Shown piece after piece: positions 7,863 to 16,600 of a stretch of 39,455 bases of DNA. The notes under the pieces are model-generated. The model was given only the letters and a program-made list of their open reading frames with translations. It was not told where the DNA came from and did not search any database. The translations under genes and the position numbers were made by a program. Within the stretch, counting starts at the first letter, position 1, and each line of letters begins with the position of its first letter. Source of the stretch: Pyxidicoccus fallax (GTDB lineage: Bacteria; Myxococcota; Myxococcia; Myxococcales; Myxococcaceae); assembly GCF_012933655.1 (NCBI RefSeq), contig NZ_JABBJJ010000085.1:1-39455 (forward strand). The letters are read 5' to 3'.

Positions 7863-9974
7863 ATGCCTCCTCGTCCTCCTCCTTCCTCCCGTGCAGGTGC
7901 CGGCCGCTCCGGCGGTGGCTCGGGGCCGGACCCCGCCCGGAAGCGGCCCGCCCGTCCCGCACCCTCTTCCGAGGACGAGGACTTCTCCGCGCCCGTCACC
8001 GGGGAGGAGAGCTACCCCGAGGACGGCCCTCCCAACCCGGAGCTGTACGGGGACATGAGCGGCTCGCCGCGCTCGCGCACCGACGAGACGCGGGTGGCCT
8101 CCGTGCGGGACATCGAGGAGGAGGAGGAACGCCCCCAGGACGAGGACGACAACCCGGACGCCACGCGCGCCGGCCCGCCGGTGCAGATGCTGGTGCTGGA
8201 CGGGCCGGACCGGGGCCGCAAGAAGCGCTTCCAGAGCGTGCGGATGGTCATCGGCCGCAACAAGGACTGCGACTTCGTGCTGGAGGACCAGTCCGTCTCC
8301 CGCCGCCACCTGGAGCTGGTGTACGGCGAGGGCGGCGTGGTGATGCGCGACCTGGGCAGCGTGTCCGGCACCCAGGTCAACGACCAGCGCGTGGACGAGT
8401 GCGTCCTCAAGCACGGGGACGAGCTGTCCATCGGCAAGACGCGGCTGCGCTTCGTGGACGAGGCGGAGCAGATAAAGGAGCTGCGCGCCCAGGCGGAGGC
8501 CCGCGAGCAGGAGGAGAAGCGCGAGCGGGAGGAGGCCGAGAAGGAGGCGGAGGAGGGCCGCAAGTCGGCCGGCTCCGCCAAGCGCGGCGAGATGGACCCG
8601 GGCGACCCGCGCTTCAACGAGGCCACCAACGCCAACTACAAGCTGGCGGACGTCCTCAAGGAGGAGGGGAAGAACAAGGGCACCATGGTGGTGTCCCGTC
8701 CCGTCCGGCCGCCCACGCGCGGCGGCCCCTCCAGGGGCAAGGGCGGGCTGACGGGCCGTCACAAGCTGCTCATCGGCGGGGCGGGCCTGGTGGTGCTGCT
8801 GCTGTCCGTGGGGCTCGTCCTCGTGCCCAAAAAGCCGCCACCCCCGCCGCCGGAGGACCCGAGCGTGGGGCGCGCGAAGGAGCTCATGCAGAAGGCGCGC
8901 ACCGCCGTGCGCAAGGATGAGTTCGCCGAGGCGGTGCGGCTGGTCGCCGCGGCCGAGCAGATGCTTCCCGGCGTGGACGAGGAGGGCCTGGGCGCCGCGG
9001 CGAAGAAGCAGCAGGAGGTGGTGGATGCGTTCCAGGCGGTGCGCGCCCTCATGGACGAGAAGAAGTTCCCCGAGGCGCGCGAGCGGCTGAAGAACGCCCC
9101 GGAGGGCACCGCGAAGACGGACGACGTGCGCCGTAAGCTGGAGGCGGAGCTCGACGAGAAGGAGCTCGCCTGGAAGATTCAGCAGGTGGAGGAGTCGTTC
9201 GCGTCGAGGGACCCGGAGGTGGTGCGCCCGCTGGTGGACGCGCTGCCGGCCCTCAACCGCCCGCCCTACGAGGAGAAGCTGGAGGACCTGGAGGCGGAGC
9301 TGGCGAAGGAGGCCGCGGACGCGGCGCGCCGGGGCCGCAACGCCCGGGAGCGCGCGGTGGAGGTGGCGAAGCAGAAGCGCAAGGAGTTCATCGAGGAGGC
9401 CTTCGTCGACGTGGAGCGGCGCTTCAACGGCGGCGAGTACCAGCGCGCGGTGCTGGAGTGCGACCGCGTGGTGGACCGGCACAAGGGCGACAAGGACGTG
9501 CGCGAGCGGGCCATGACCCTCAAGCGCCTCATCCCCCAGTTCCAGCGCAACCTCGAGGACGGCCAGAAGAAGCTGGAGTCCAACGCCCTGGAGGCGGCGG
9601 CCAAGCCCCTGCGCCGGGCGGCGGAGCTGTACCGGCAGATTGGCTTCCGCGGCTCGCTGGGCAACACGCTCGACGAGCAGCTCGCGTCCTCGTCCGTGGC
9701 GGCGGGGCAGGCGGCGCTCAAGCGCGGCGACCTGGCGGCGGCGGGCTCCAGCTTCCGCGAGGCGCTGCGGCTCAACCCCGCCGACGGCCGCGCGCGGGAC
9801 GGGCTGGACGCGCTGCAGAAGAAGGTGGAGGAGCTCTACCTGCAGGCCTATATCCAGCGCGACCGGGACCCGCAGGCGGCTGCGGAGAAGTTCAAGGTCA
9901 TCATCGAGACGGCCTCCGAGGGTTCCGAAGTGAAGCGCAAGGCGGAGATGTACCTGGGCGAGCTGCAGCCGTGA
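7863..9974 (+). CDS. FHA-domain membrane protein with coiled coil and TPR-like periplasmic region
   Basis: The predicted 703-residue single-pass protein has a phosphothreonine-reading FHA domain on one side of the membrane. A disordered Pro/acidic N-terminus precedes the FHA domain (about 107-205), whose key residues are present: GR in VIGRNKDC, SRRH, and SGTQVND. A highly charged coiled coil follows (about 207-245, Glu/Arg-rich). A transmembrane helix lies near residues 301-322 (KLLIGGAGLVVLLLSVGLVL). The rest is helical TPR-like repeats, for example AAGSSFREALRLNPADGRARDGLDAL near the C-terminus. The ATG at 7863 is chosen; one 11 codons upstream is possible and neither has a strong ribosome site. 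The cNMP-fold gene follows after 40 nt, suggesting a shared signalling operon. The phosphorylated partner is not visible. Confidence 0.85.
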   Translation: MPPRPPPSSRAGAGRSGGGSGPDPARKRPARPAPSSEDEDFSAPVTGEESYPEDGPPNPELYGDMSGSPRSRTDETRVASVRDIEEEEERPQDEDDNPDATRAGPPVQMLVLDGPDRGRKKRFQSVRMVIGRNKDCDFVLEDQSVSRRHLELVYGEGGVVMRDLGSVSGTQVNDQRVDECVLKHGDELSIGKTRLRFVDEAEQIKELRAQAEAREQEEKREREEAEKEAEEGRKSAGSAKRGEMDPGDPRFNEATNANYKLADVLKEEGKNKGTMVVSRPVRPPTRGGPSRGKGGLTGRHKLLIGGAGLVVLLLSVGLVLVPKKPPPPPPEDPSVGRAKELMQKARTAVRKDEFAEAVRLVAAAEQMLPGVDEEGLGAAAKKQQEVVDAFQAVRALMDEKKFPEARERLKNAPEGTAKTDDVRRKLEAELDEKELAWKIQQVEESFASRDPEVVRPLVDALPALNRPPYEEKLEDLEAELAKEAADAARRGRNARERAVEVAKQKRKEFIEEAFVDVERRFNGGEYQRAVLECDRVVDRHKGDKDVRERAMTLKRLIPQFQRNLEDGQKKLESNALEAAAKPLRRAAELYRQIGFRGSLGNTLDEQLASSSVAAGQAALKRGDLAAAGSSFREALRLNPADGRARDGLDALQKKVEELYLQAYIQRDRDPQAAAEKFKVIIETASEGSEVKRKAEMYLGELQP

Positions 9975-10014
9975 GGCGCGGTCCGAGAACACCGAAGAGC
10001 CGTGGAGAAATGGG

Positions 10015-11346
10015 ATGAACGAGTCGTCGCTGCGTGAGCTCGGGATGGACCTCATCGAGGAGCGCCAGTTCGAGCGCGCCCTCGCCGTGTTCGCCGAGGC
10101 GGTGCGCCGCGTCCCCGCGGACCATCGGTCCCGGATGATGGCGGCGCGGTGTCTGGCGGAGCTGGGAGAGCGCGAGCGCGCCGTCACCTGCTACCACGCG
10201 TGCGCGGAAGGGCTGCTGCGCCGCGACTACCTGCTGTCCGCCATGGCCGCGTGCAAGCTGGCGTTGGATTTGATGCCCAACGAGCGGCGGCTGAAGGACA
10301 CACTGATTCGCGTGCACGCGCGCGCGGTGCGCAACGCGCCGGGCCGCGCCGCCGTGCCGCCGCCCCTGCCGCCGGAGGTCCTCTACGACGGCAAGGTCGA
10401 CACGGACCTGATGGGGCTGCAGGGCGAGGAGCTGTCCAACCGCGCCATTGAGGTGCTGGCCGCGGCGGACCCGGGCGGGCACGCGGACCCGAACAGCCGG
10501 CCGCCGCTGCCGCTGTTCGCGGAGCTGGACCGGGACACCTTCCTGGAGCTGGTGGGCCGCATGGCGTGGCGCCGGGTGAAGCCGGAGGAGGTGGTCATCA
10601 CCGAGGGCGAGCCCATGGACCGCCTCTACGTGCTGGTGGCCGGCAAGGCGGAGGTGACGCGGCAGCAGGAGGGCGAGCCGCGGACGCTGGGCTTCCTGGG
10701 CGGCGGCTCCATCTTCGGGGAGATTGCCCTGGTGACGGGCGCGCCCCCCACGGCGACGGTGACGGCCGTGTCGGACACGGAGGTGTTCGAGATTCGCCGG
10801 GAGCACCTCAACGCGGTGGCGAAAATCCACCCGGCGGTGCCGCAGGTGCTGGCGGACTTCGCGCAGCAGCGCATGACGCGCAACCTCATGGCCACCTCGC
10901 CCATGTTCCAGGCGATGCCCGAATCGGAGCGCGGCGCGCTGCTCAAGCGCTTCACCTTCCGGGCGCTGCCGGCGCGCGAGAAGGTGCTGGTGGAGGGCGA
11001 GCACTCGCCGGGCCTCTTCCTCGTGCTGGCCGGCGAGCTGGTGGTGCAGAAGGAGGACCCGGCCGGCGGCGTGGTGACGCTGGGCGTGCTGCGCGAGGGC
11101 GAAGTGGCGGGCGAGATTTCGCTGCTGACGGGCCTGCGCGCCACCGCCACCGTGGCCGCCCCGCGCAAGACGGCGGCGGCCTTCCTGGAGCGCTCCGCCT
11201 TCCACGAGCTGGTGAAGACCTTCCCCAACCTCCGCACGTACCTGGAGCAGCTGTCGGACCGGCGCCTGAAGCAGATTGGCGAGGCGCTGCGCCCCGCGGA
11301 AATCATCGACGCGGACGAGCTGGTGCTCGAGCCCGAGGCGGCATGA
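10015..11346 (+). CDS. TPR protein with two cyclic-nucleotide-binding-fold domains
   Basis: This is a 443-residue, probably cytoplasmic protein. Residues 1-110 look like TPR repeats (FERALAVFAEAVRRVPADHR and the following helices). Two cNMP-binding folds follow, at about 165-285 and 290-410, with phosphate-binding-cassette-like segments GSIFGEIALVTGAPPTATV and GEVAGEISLLTGLRATATV. The arginine that normally holds the cyclic phosphate, nine residues after the cassette Glu, is Pro in the first domain. It is Ala in the second, with an Arg one residue earlier. Ligand binding may therefore differ or be lost. There is no DNA-binding or kinase domain. GGAG precedes the ATG. It lies between the FHA gene (40 nt) and an NTF2-like gene (7 nt). 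Confidence 0.85.
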   Translation: MNESSLRELGMDLIEERQFERALAVFAEAVRRVPADHRSRMMAARCLAELGERERAVTCYHACAEGLLRRDYLLSAMAACKLALDLMPNERRLKDTLIRVHARAVRNAPGRAAVPPPLPPEVLYDGKVDTDLMGLQGEELSNRAIEVLAAADPGGHADPNSRPPLPLFAELDRDTFLELVGRMAWRRVKPEEVVITEGEPMDRLYVLVAGKAEVTRQQEGEPRTLGFLGGGSIFGEIALVTGAPPTATVTAVSDTEVFEIRREHLNAVAKIHPAVPQVLADFAQQRMTRNLMATSPMFQAMPESERGALLKRFTFRALPAREKVLVEGEHSPGLFLVLAGELVVQKEDPAGGVVTLGVLREGEVAGEISLLTGLRATATVAAPRKTAAAFLERSAFHELVKTFPNLRTYLEQLSDRRLKQIGEALRPAEIIDADELVLEPEAA

Positions 11347-11353
11347 GGGGCGG

Positions 11354-11851
11354 ATGATGACGCTGACTCGTTCGAGGGTGGTGGGGGTGGGCCTGGCGCT
11401 GCTGGCGGCGGGCGCGGTGCTGTACTTCTGGCCGCGTCAGGAGCCGGGCGTGCAGGAGGCCGTCACCCGGCGCGTGGTGGAGATGACGCGCGCCGCGGAG
11501 GAGAAGGACGTGGGCGGGGTGATGGAGGGCGTGTCCGAGGGCTTCCGCTCCGAAGGCGGCGGCTGGGGCAAGAAGGAGGTGCGCGGGGTGCTGACGGCGC
11601 AGGTGCTGCGCGGTCAGTGGGTCCGCATCTTCATGACGAACCTGGAGGTGCGTGAGGTGTCCCCCACGCAGGGTGACTTCCAGGCGCGGTTCATCTTCGG
11701 CCGCTCGGAGGCGGCGCGGGTGGAGGAGCTGGCCGCCTCCAGCGTGCTGAACGCCTATCTCATCGAGGGCACCTTCGAGAAGGAAGCCGACGACGAGTGG
11801 CGGGTGGTGCGCGCGAAGTACCGCCCCATCGACGCGACGGACCTGCTGTAG
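11354..11851 (+). CDS. Small membrane-anchored or secreted protein, NTF2-like fold
   Basis: This 165-residue protein has an N-terminal hydrophobic helix (VVGVGLALLAAGAVLYFW) that could be a signal anchor. A soluble domain follows: VTRRVVEMTRAAEEKDVGGV and MEGVSEGFRSEGGGWGKKEV, then alternating strands ending in EADDEWRVVRAKYRPIDA. That helix-then-curved-sheet pattern resembles the NTF2/SnoaL-like group, but no catalytic motif is visible. The start is either of two adjacent ATGs at 11354 or 11357; GAGGGG just upstream overlaps the end of the previous gene. It is the third gene of the FHA/cNMP-fold cluster and ends at a strong terminator. The function is unknown. Confidence 0.72.
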   Translation: MMTLTRSRVVGVGLALLAAGAVLYFWPRQEPGVQEAVTRRVVEMTRAAEEKDVGGVMEGVSEGFRSEGGGWGKKEVRGVLTAQVLRGQWVRIFMTNLEVREVSPTQGDFQARFIFGRSEAARVEELAASSVLNAYLIEGTFEKEADDEWRVVRAKYRPIDATDLL

Positions 11852-11854
11852 CCC

Positions 11855-11884
11855 ACGGGCGGCCTACTGCAAGAGGCCGCCCGT
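11855..11884. terminator. Bidirectional intrinsic terminator-like hairpin
   Basis: ACGGGCGGCCT at 11855-11865 pairs perfectly with AGGCCGCCCGT at 11874-11884 around an 8-nt loop. It lies between two convergent genes whose stops are 13 bases apart, and the arm overlaps the last codon of the minus-strand gene. There is no clear T-run on either side, but position and stem length fit a shared terminator. Confidence 0.7.
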
Positions 11885-13444
11885 CTCCGTCATCCAGGCC
11901 TTGGCCATGGAGGCCTGACCCGCGGACTCCAGGTTCTTCTTGATGCCCTCGATGCGCGCGGACAGCTCCTCGCGCGGGGTGCCCTGGGCGCGGGCGCGCA
12001 CCAGCCCGAAGTAGTAGTGCTGGCAGCCGGCGGCGTACTCGTTCTGGGCGAAGAGCAGATCACCCATGGCGGCGTAGGCCTCCGCGAGCGTGCCCGCGCC
12101 GCTGTCCGGGGCCACCACGGACAAGAGGGCCCGGGCGCCCGCGTAGTCCTTGCGCGCCAGCAGCAGCGCGCCCTTGGCGTACTGCGCCCGGGCGAGCCCC
12201 ACGCCGCGCGCGGTGATGGCCTTGTCGTAGGCGGCCAGCGCGTCGTCCTGGCGGCCCGCGGCCTCCAGCACGCCGCCGCGCGCCAGCCAGTAGCGGCCGT
12301 CCTGGTCCAGCAGGCCCGCCTTCTTTCCGTCGGCGGTGGTCACCTGCACCGGGCCGAAGGTCTTCTCGTACGCGTCCAGCAGCGCCAGCGCGCCGGCGCC
12401 GTCACCGGCGCCCTGCAGGGCGCGCGCGCCGTCCAGGTAGAGCAGGGGGGCGTTGCGCCGCTTCGCCACGGCGGCCTCGAAGGCCGCGCGGGCCTCGGGG
12501 GCCTTCTTCGCGCCCAACGCGCGGGCGCGGGCGAAGAGGGCGTAGTGGTCCTCCGGCATGTCCTTCAGCGCCGCGTCCGCCGTCTGGAGCGCCTCGTCCG
12601 CCGCGCCCCGGGCCAGCGCCAGCTCCGCCTTCAGCGCCCCGGCGCGGGCCTTCAGCACCGGCGTCAGGTCGGCGCCGCGGGCCTCCACGTCGGCCAGCGT
12701 CTTGCCCGCCTCCTCCTGCTTGCGGCCCTGGTACACGTGCGCCAGCGCCGAGGACACGCGCGCCAGCAGGTGGTCCGGGTTGACGCTGGTGGCCTTGCCG
12801 AAGGACTCCACCGCGGGGGCGTACTGGCCCTCGTCCAGCAGCGCTTCGCCGTAGGCGGTGGTGTAGCGCGGGTCCCTCCAGGCCGTCTCCGCGGCGCGGG
12901 CGAAGGCCTGCCGCGCGCCGGGCAAATCCCCCCGCGCCTGGAGCGCCATGGCCAGCGCCAGCGTCAGCTTCGGGCTGCTGGCGCCCTGCGTCTTGAGGTC
13001 TCCCAGGTACTTCTCCGCCTCGGCCGCCTTGCCCTCGGAGAGCAGGTGCAGGGCGCGCGCGCCGTAGCGCTCGCCGGAGCGGGAGTCGAGCTTTTCGGCG
13101 CGCGCGAGCAGCTCGCGGGCCTTGGCGTCGGCGCCGGGCTGGCGGTGCTCCAGCCACAGCACCGTCTGGATGTCGGCGGCCAGCGCCACGGCGTCGCGGT
13201 TGCTGTCGTTGAGCTGGAAGACGGCGTCCAGCTCCTTCAGGGCCTGCGTGAGGTCGGCCGGGTTGCCCCGCATGGCCGCCGCGCGGGCCGCGCGCATGTG
13301 CTCCTCCGTCTGCTTCCGGACACCGCCACGGTGGACGAACCAGGCCACCGCGCCGACGAGCAGCAGCGCCACCACGCCCACCTGCAGGAGCGCGCTCGTC
13401 AGGCTCTCGCGCCGCTTCCAGTCCCTGCGCCCTTCGGTGCCCAT
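11864..13444 (-). CDS. Membrane-anchored TPR-repeat protein
   Basis: This 526-residue protein has a basic N-terminus and one membrane helix near residues 20-38 (LLQVGVVALLLVGAVAWFV). At least ten helical TPR-like repeats follow, such as GDLPGARQAFARAAETAWRD, GQYAPAVESFGKATSVNPDH and GRQDDALAAYDKAITARGVG. It probably acts as a scaffold on the outer face of the inner membrane. The ATG at 13444 is preceded by GGGAGG seven bases upstream; the frame is open 47 codons further up, but that stretch is not protein-like. A good -35 box with a spaced -10 lies upstream. It is divergent from the hybrid kinase and convergent with the FHA/cNMP-fold cluster. The partners are not recognisable. Confidence 0.82.
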   Translation of the reverse strand: MGTEGRRDWKRRESLTSALLQVGVVALLLVGAVAWFVHRGGVRKQTEEHMRAARAAAMRGNPADLTQALKELDAVFQLNDSNRDAVALAADIQTVLWLEHRQPGADAKARELLARAEKLDSRSGERYGARALHLLSEGKAAEAEKYLGDLKTQGASSPKLTLALAMALQARGDLPGARQAFARAAETAWRDPRYTTAYGEALLDEGQYAPAVESFGKATSVNPDHLLARVSSALAHVYQGRKQEEAGKTLADVEARGADLTPVLKARAGALKAELALARGAADEALQTADAALKDMPEDHYALFARARALGAKKAPEARAAFEAAVAKRRNAPLLYLDGARALQGAGDGAGALALLDAYEKTFGPVQVTTADGKKAGLLDQDGRYWLARGGVLEAAGRQDDALAAYDKAITARGVGLARAQYAKGALLLARKDYAGARALLSVVAPDSGAGTLAEAYAAMGDLLFAQNEYAAGCQHYYFGLVRARAQGTPREELSARIEGIKKNLESAGQASMAKAWMTETGGLLQ

Positions 13445-13516
13445 GCGCCTGCCTCCCCCGCTGGAGTGGTTGCTACCGGACGTTGCCGCCCGCTTGCCGA
13501 GTATAGGGGCCGGGCA

Positions 13517-13545
13517 CAGATAGGAATGCTCCCCGCACCTGTCAA
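13517..13545 (-). promoter_or_regulatory. Sigma-70-type promoter for the TPR gene
   Basis: On the minus strand a perfect TTGACA (13540-13545) is followed after 17 bp by TATCTG (13517-13522), which matches three of six -10 bases. Transcription would start near 13510, giving a leader of about 65 nt before the ATG at 13444. Confidence 0.5.
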
Positions 13546-13670
13546 CGGTGGGACCCGGCGGCCGGGCGCAGGGTGGGGTGTTCACCGCTGAAGGGTGGCG
13601 AGCACCGTCGTTCCGGTGTCAATCCGCCTCTGGTAACGGCCGGAGACCCGCACGGAGACGAGGAAGCTCG

Positions 13671-16600
13671 ATGAGGCAACAGACTGCGGCCGAGGCAGTG
13701 CTCGCCGGCGGCGGACAGATGGGCGTGTTGATGCGCTCCATCGATTGGTCGAAGACGGCGCTCGGTCCCGTGGAGGGGTGGCCCCAATCCCTGCGCACCA
13801 CCGTGAGCACGTGTCTCAACTCCCGCTTCCCCATCCTGGTGTGGTGGGGGCCGGAGTTGGTGATGCTCTACAACGACGCCTACGTGCCGGTGCTGGGCTC
13901 CAAGCACCCCCGCAGCCTGGGCACCCGCGGCCGGGAGGTGTGGCCGGAGGTCTGGCACATCATCGGCCCCATGCTGGAGGGGGTGATGGGCCAGGGCGAG
14001 GCCACCTGGTCCGAGAACATCATGCTCCCGCTGGTGCGAAGGGGCTTCGCCGAGGAGTGCTACTTCACCTTCTCGTACAGCCCCATCCGCGACGAGTCCG
14101 GGGGCGTGGGGGGCGTCTTCACGGCGGTGTACGAGACAACGGGGCAGGTGCTCAGCGAGCGCCGCCTGCGCACGTTGCAGCTCTTGCCCTCGCGGGTGAG
14201 CGGGGCGAGGACGGCCGAGGAGGCCTGCGCGCTCGCGGCGGACGCCCTGAAGGAGAACCACGCGGACGTGCCCTTCTGCCGCGTGTACCTGCTGGCCGAC
14301 GACGGCGGCGAGGCGCGCCTGGCCGCCTCCACCGGCCTCTCCCCCGAGGCGACGCGCAGTCCCGAGCGCCTCCCGCTGGCGGAGGACGGCCCGGTGGACG
14401 AGTGGGCCCTGCGGGAGGCGCTGCGCACGGGCGTGCCGGTGCTCGTGGAGGAGGTGGCGCGGCGCTTCGGCGCGCTGCTGCCGCCGGGCGTGACGGCCCC
14501 CCTGGAGAAGGCGCTCGTGCTGCCGCTGGTGCGTCCCGGGACGGCGGAGCCTACGGGCGTGCTCGTCGCGGGCTTGAGCCCGCACCTGTCGCTGGACGCG
14601 GGCTACCGCAGCTTCCTGGAGCTCGTCGCCGGGCAGGTGACGACGGCCATCGCCAGCGTGCGCGAGCTGCAGGAGGCGAAGAAGCGCGCCGAGGCGCTGG
14701 CGGAGCTGGACCGGGCGAAGACGGCCTTCTTCAGCAACGTCAGCCACGAGTTCCGCACCCCCCTGACGCTGATGCTGGGGCCCCTGGAGGACGGCCTCGC
14801 CGACACGCGCCACCCGCTTCCCCCCGAGCAGCGGGAGCGACAGCTGCTCGTGCATCGCAATGGCCTGCGCCTCATGCGGCTCGTCAACGCGCTGCTGGAG
14901 TTCTCGCGCATCGAGGCCGGGCGCGTGAAGGCGCTGTACGAGCCCACCGACCTCGCGGCGCTCACGCGGGACCTGGTCAGCGCGTTCCGCTCGGCGGTGG
15001 AGAAGGCCGGGCTGCGGCTGCGCGTGGACTGCCCGCCGCTGGAGGCGCCCGTCTGGGTGGACCAGGACATGTGGGAGAAGGTTGTCCTCAACCTGCTCTC
15101 CAACGCCTTCAAGTTCACCCTGGAGGGCGAGATTCGCGTCACCCAGCACCTGCGGGACGCGCACGTGGAGCTGTCCGTGGAGGACACGGGCGTGGGCATC
15201 CCCGAGGCGGAGCTGCCGCGCGTCTTCGAGCGGTTCCACCGGGTGGAGCAGTCGAAGGGGCGCAGCATCGAGGGCAGCGGCATCGGGCTCGCCCTGGTGC
15301 AGGAATTGGTGAAGCTGCACGGAGGCCGCGTGACGGTGCGCAGCGCCGCCGGCCGGGGCAGCACCTTCACGGTGTGCATTCCCACCGGCAACGCCCACCT
15401 GCCGAAGGACCGGCTGGGCACGTCCGGGGCCCCCGTGGCGCGGACGCGGGGCGTGGAGTCCTTCGTCCAGGACGCGCTGCACTGGCTGGGGGAGGAGCCG
15501 GCGCCGGGGCTCGGCGCCACGGACACGGCGCTGGTCGTGCGCGGCGCTTCGCCCGAGCCGGCGGTGGCGCTGGGGCGCGTCCTGCTGGCCGATGACAACG
15601 CCGACATGCGGGGCTACGTGGCGCGCATCCTGTCCGGCGCGGGCTGGAAGGTGGAGACGGCGCGGGACGGCCTGGAGGCGCTCGCGGCCACGCGGGCCCG
15701 GGTGCCGGACGTGGTGCTGTCGGACGTGATGATGCCGGGCCTGGACGGCTTCGGGCTGCTGGACGCGCTCCGCAAGGAGCCGCGCACCGCGGACGTGCCC
15801 ATCATCCTCCTGTCGGCCCGGGCCGGCGAGGAGGCCACCGTCGAGGGCCTCAAGGCCGGGGCCAACGACTACCTCGTGAAGCCCTTCAGCGCGAGGGAGC
15901 TGCTGGCGCGCGTGGAGGGCGCGGTGCGCACGGCGCGGGCGCAGCGGGAGCAGCGGCGCGCGGAGGCCGACCGCGAGCGCTTCTTCCAGCTCGCGCCGGA
16001 CCTGTTCTGCATCGCCGGCATGGACGCGTACTTCCGCCGCGTCAACCCGGCCTTCCCCCAGACGCTGGGGTGGAGCGAGGAGGAGCTGTACGCGCAGACG
16101 TTCCTCTCGCTCGTCCACCCCGACGACGTGGCCGCCACCCTGGCCGAGATGAAGAAGCTCGCGCAGGGGCAGGTGACGGTCCGCCTCGAGAACCGCTACC
16201 GGTGCAAGAATGGCGAGTACAAGTGGCTGGCCTGGGCCGCCGCGCCCGTCGTGGAGCAGGGCTTCATGTACGCCGCCGCGCGCGACATCACCGAGGCCCG
16301 CCGCGCGCAGGTCGAGCGGGAGCGGCTGCTGGCGGCCGAGAGCGAGGCGCGCCGGGAGGCCGAGGCGGCCAACCGCCTGAAGGACGAGTTCCTCTCCACC
16401 GTCAGCCACGAGCTGCGCACGCCGCTGACGGCCATGCTGGGCTGGGTGCAGCTGCTCCGCACGGGGAACCTGCCGCTGGAGCGGCAGGCGCGCGCGCTGG
16501 AGACGGTGGAGCGCAACGCCCGCGCCCAGGGGCAGCTCATCGAGGACCTGCTCGACGTCAGCCGAATCCTGTCCGGGAAGATGCGGCTGGAGGTGGAGCC

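Noticed and set aside
7689-10187. Long upstream extension of the tldD frame across the FHA gene
   Set aside because: The extension has low-complexity Leu/Arg/His composition, overlaps the well-supported FHA gene, and TldD proper begins at 7688 with a ribosome site.
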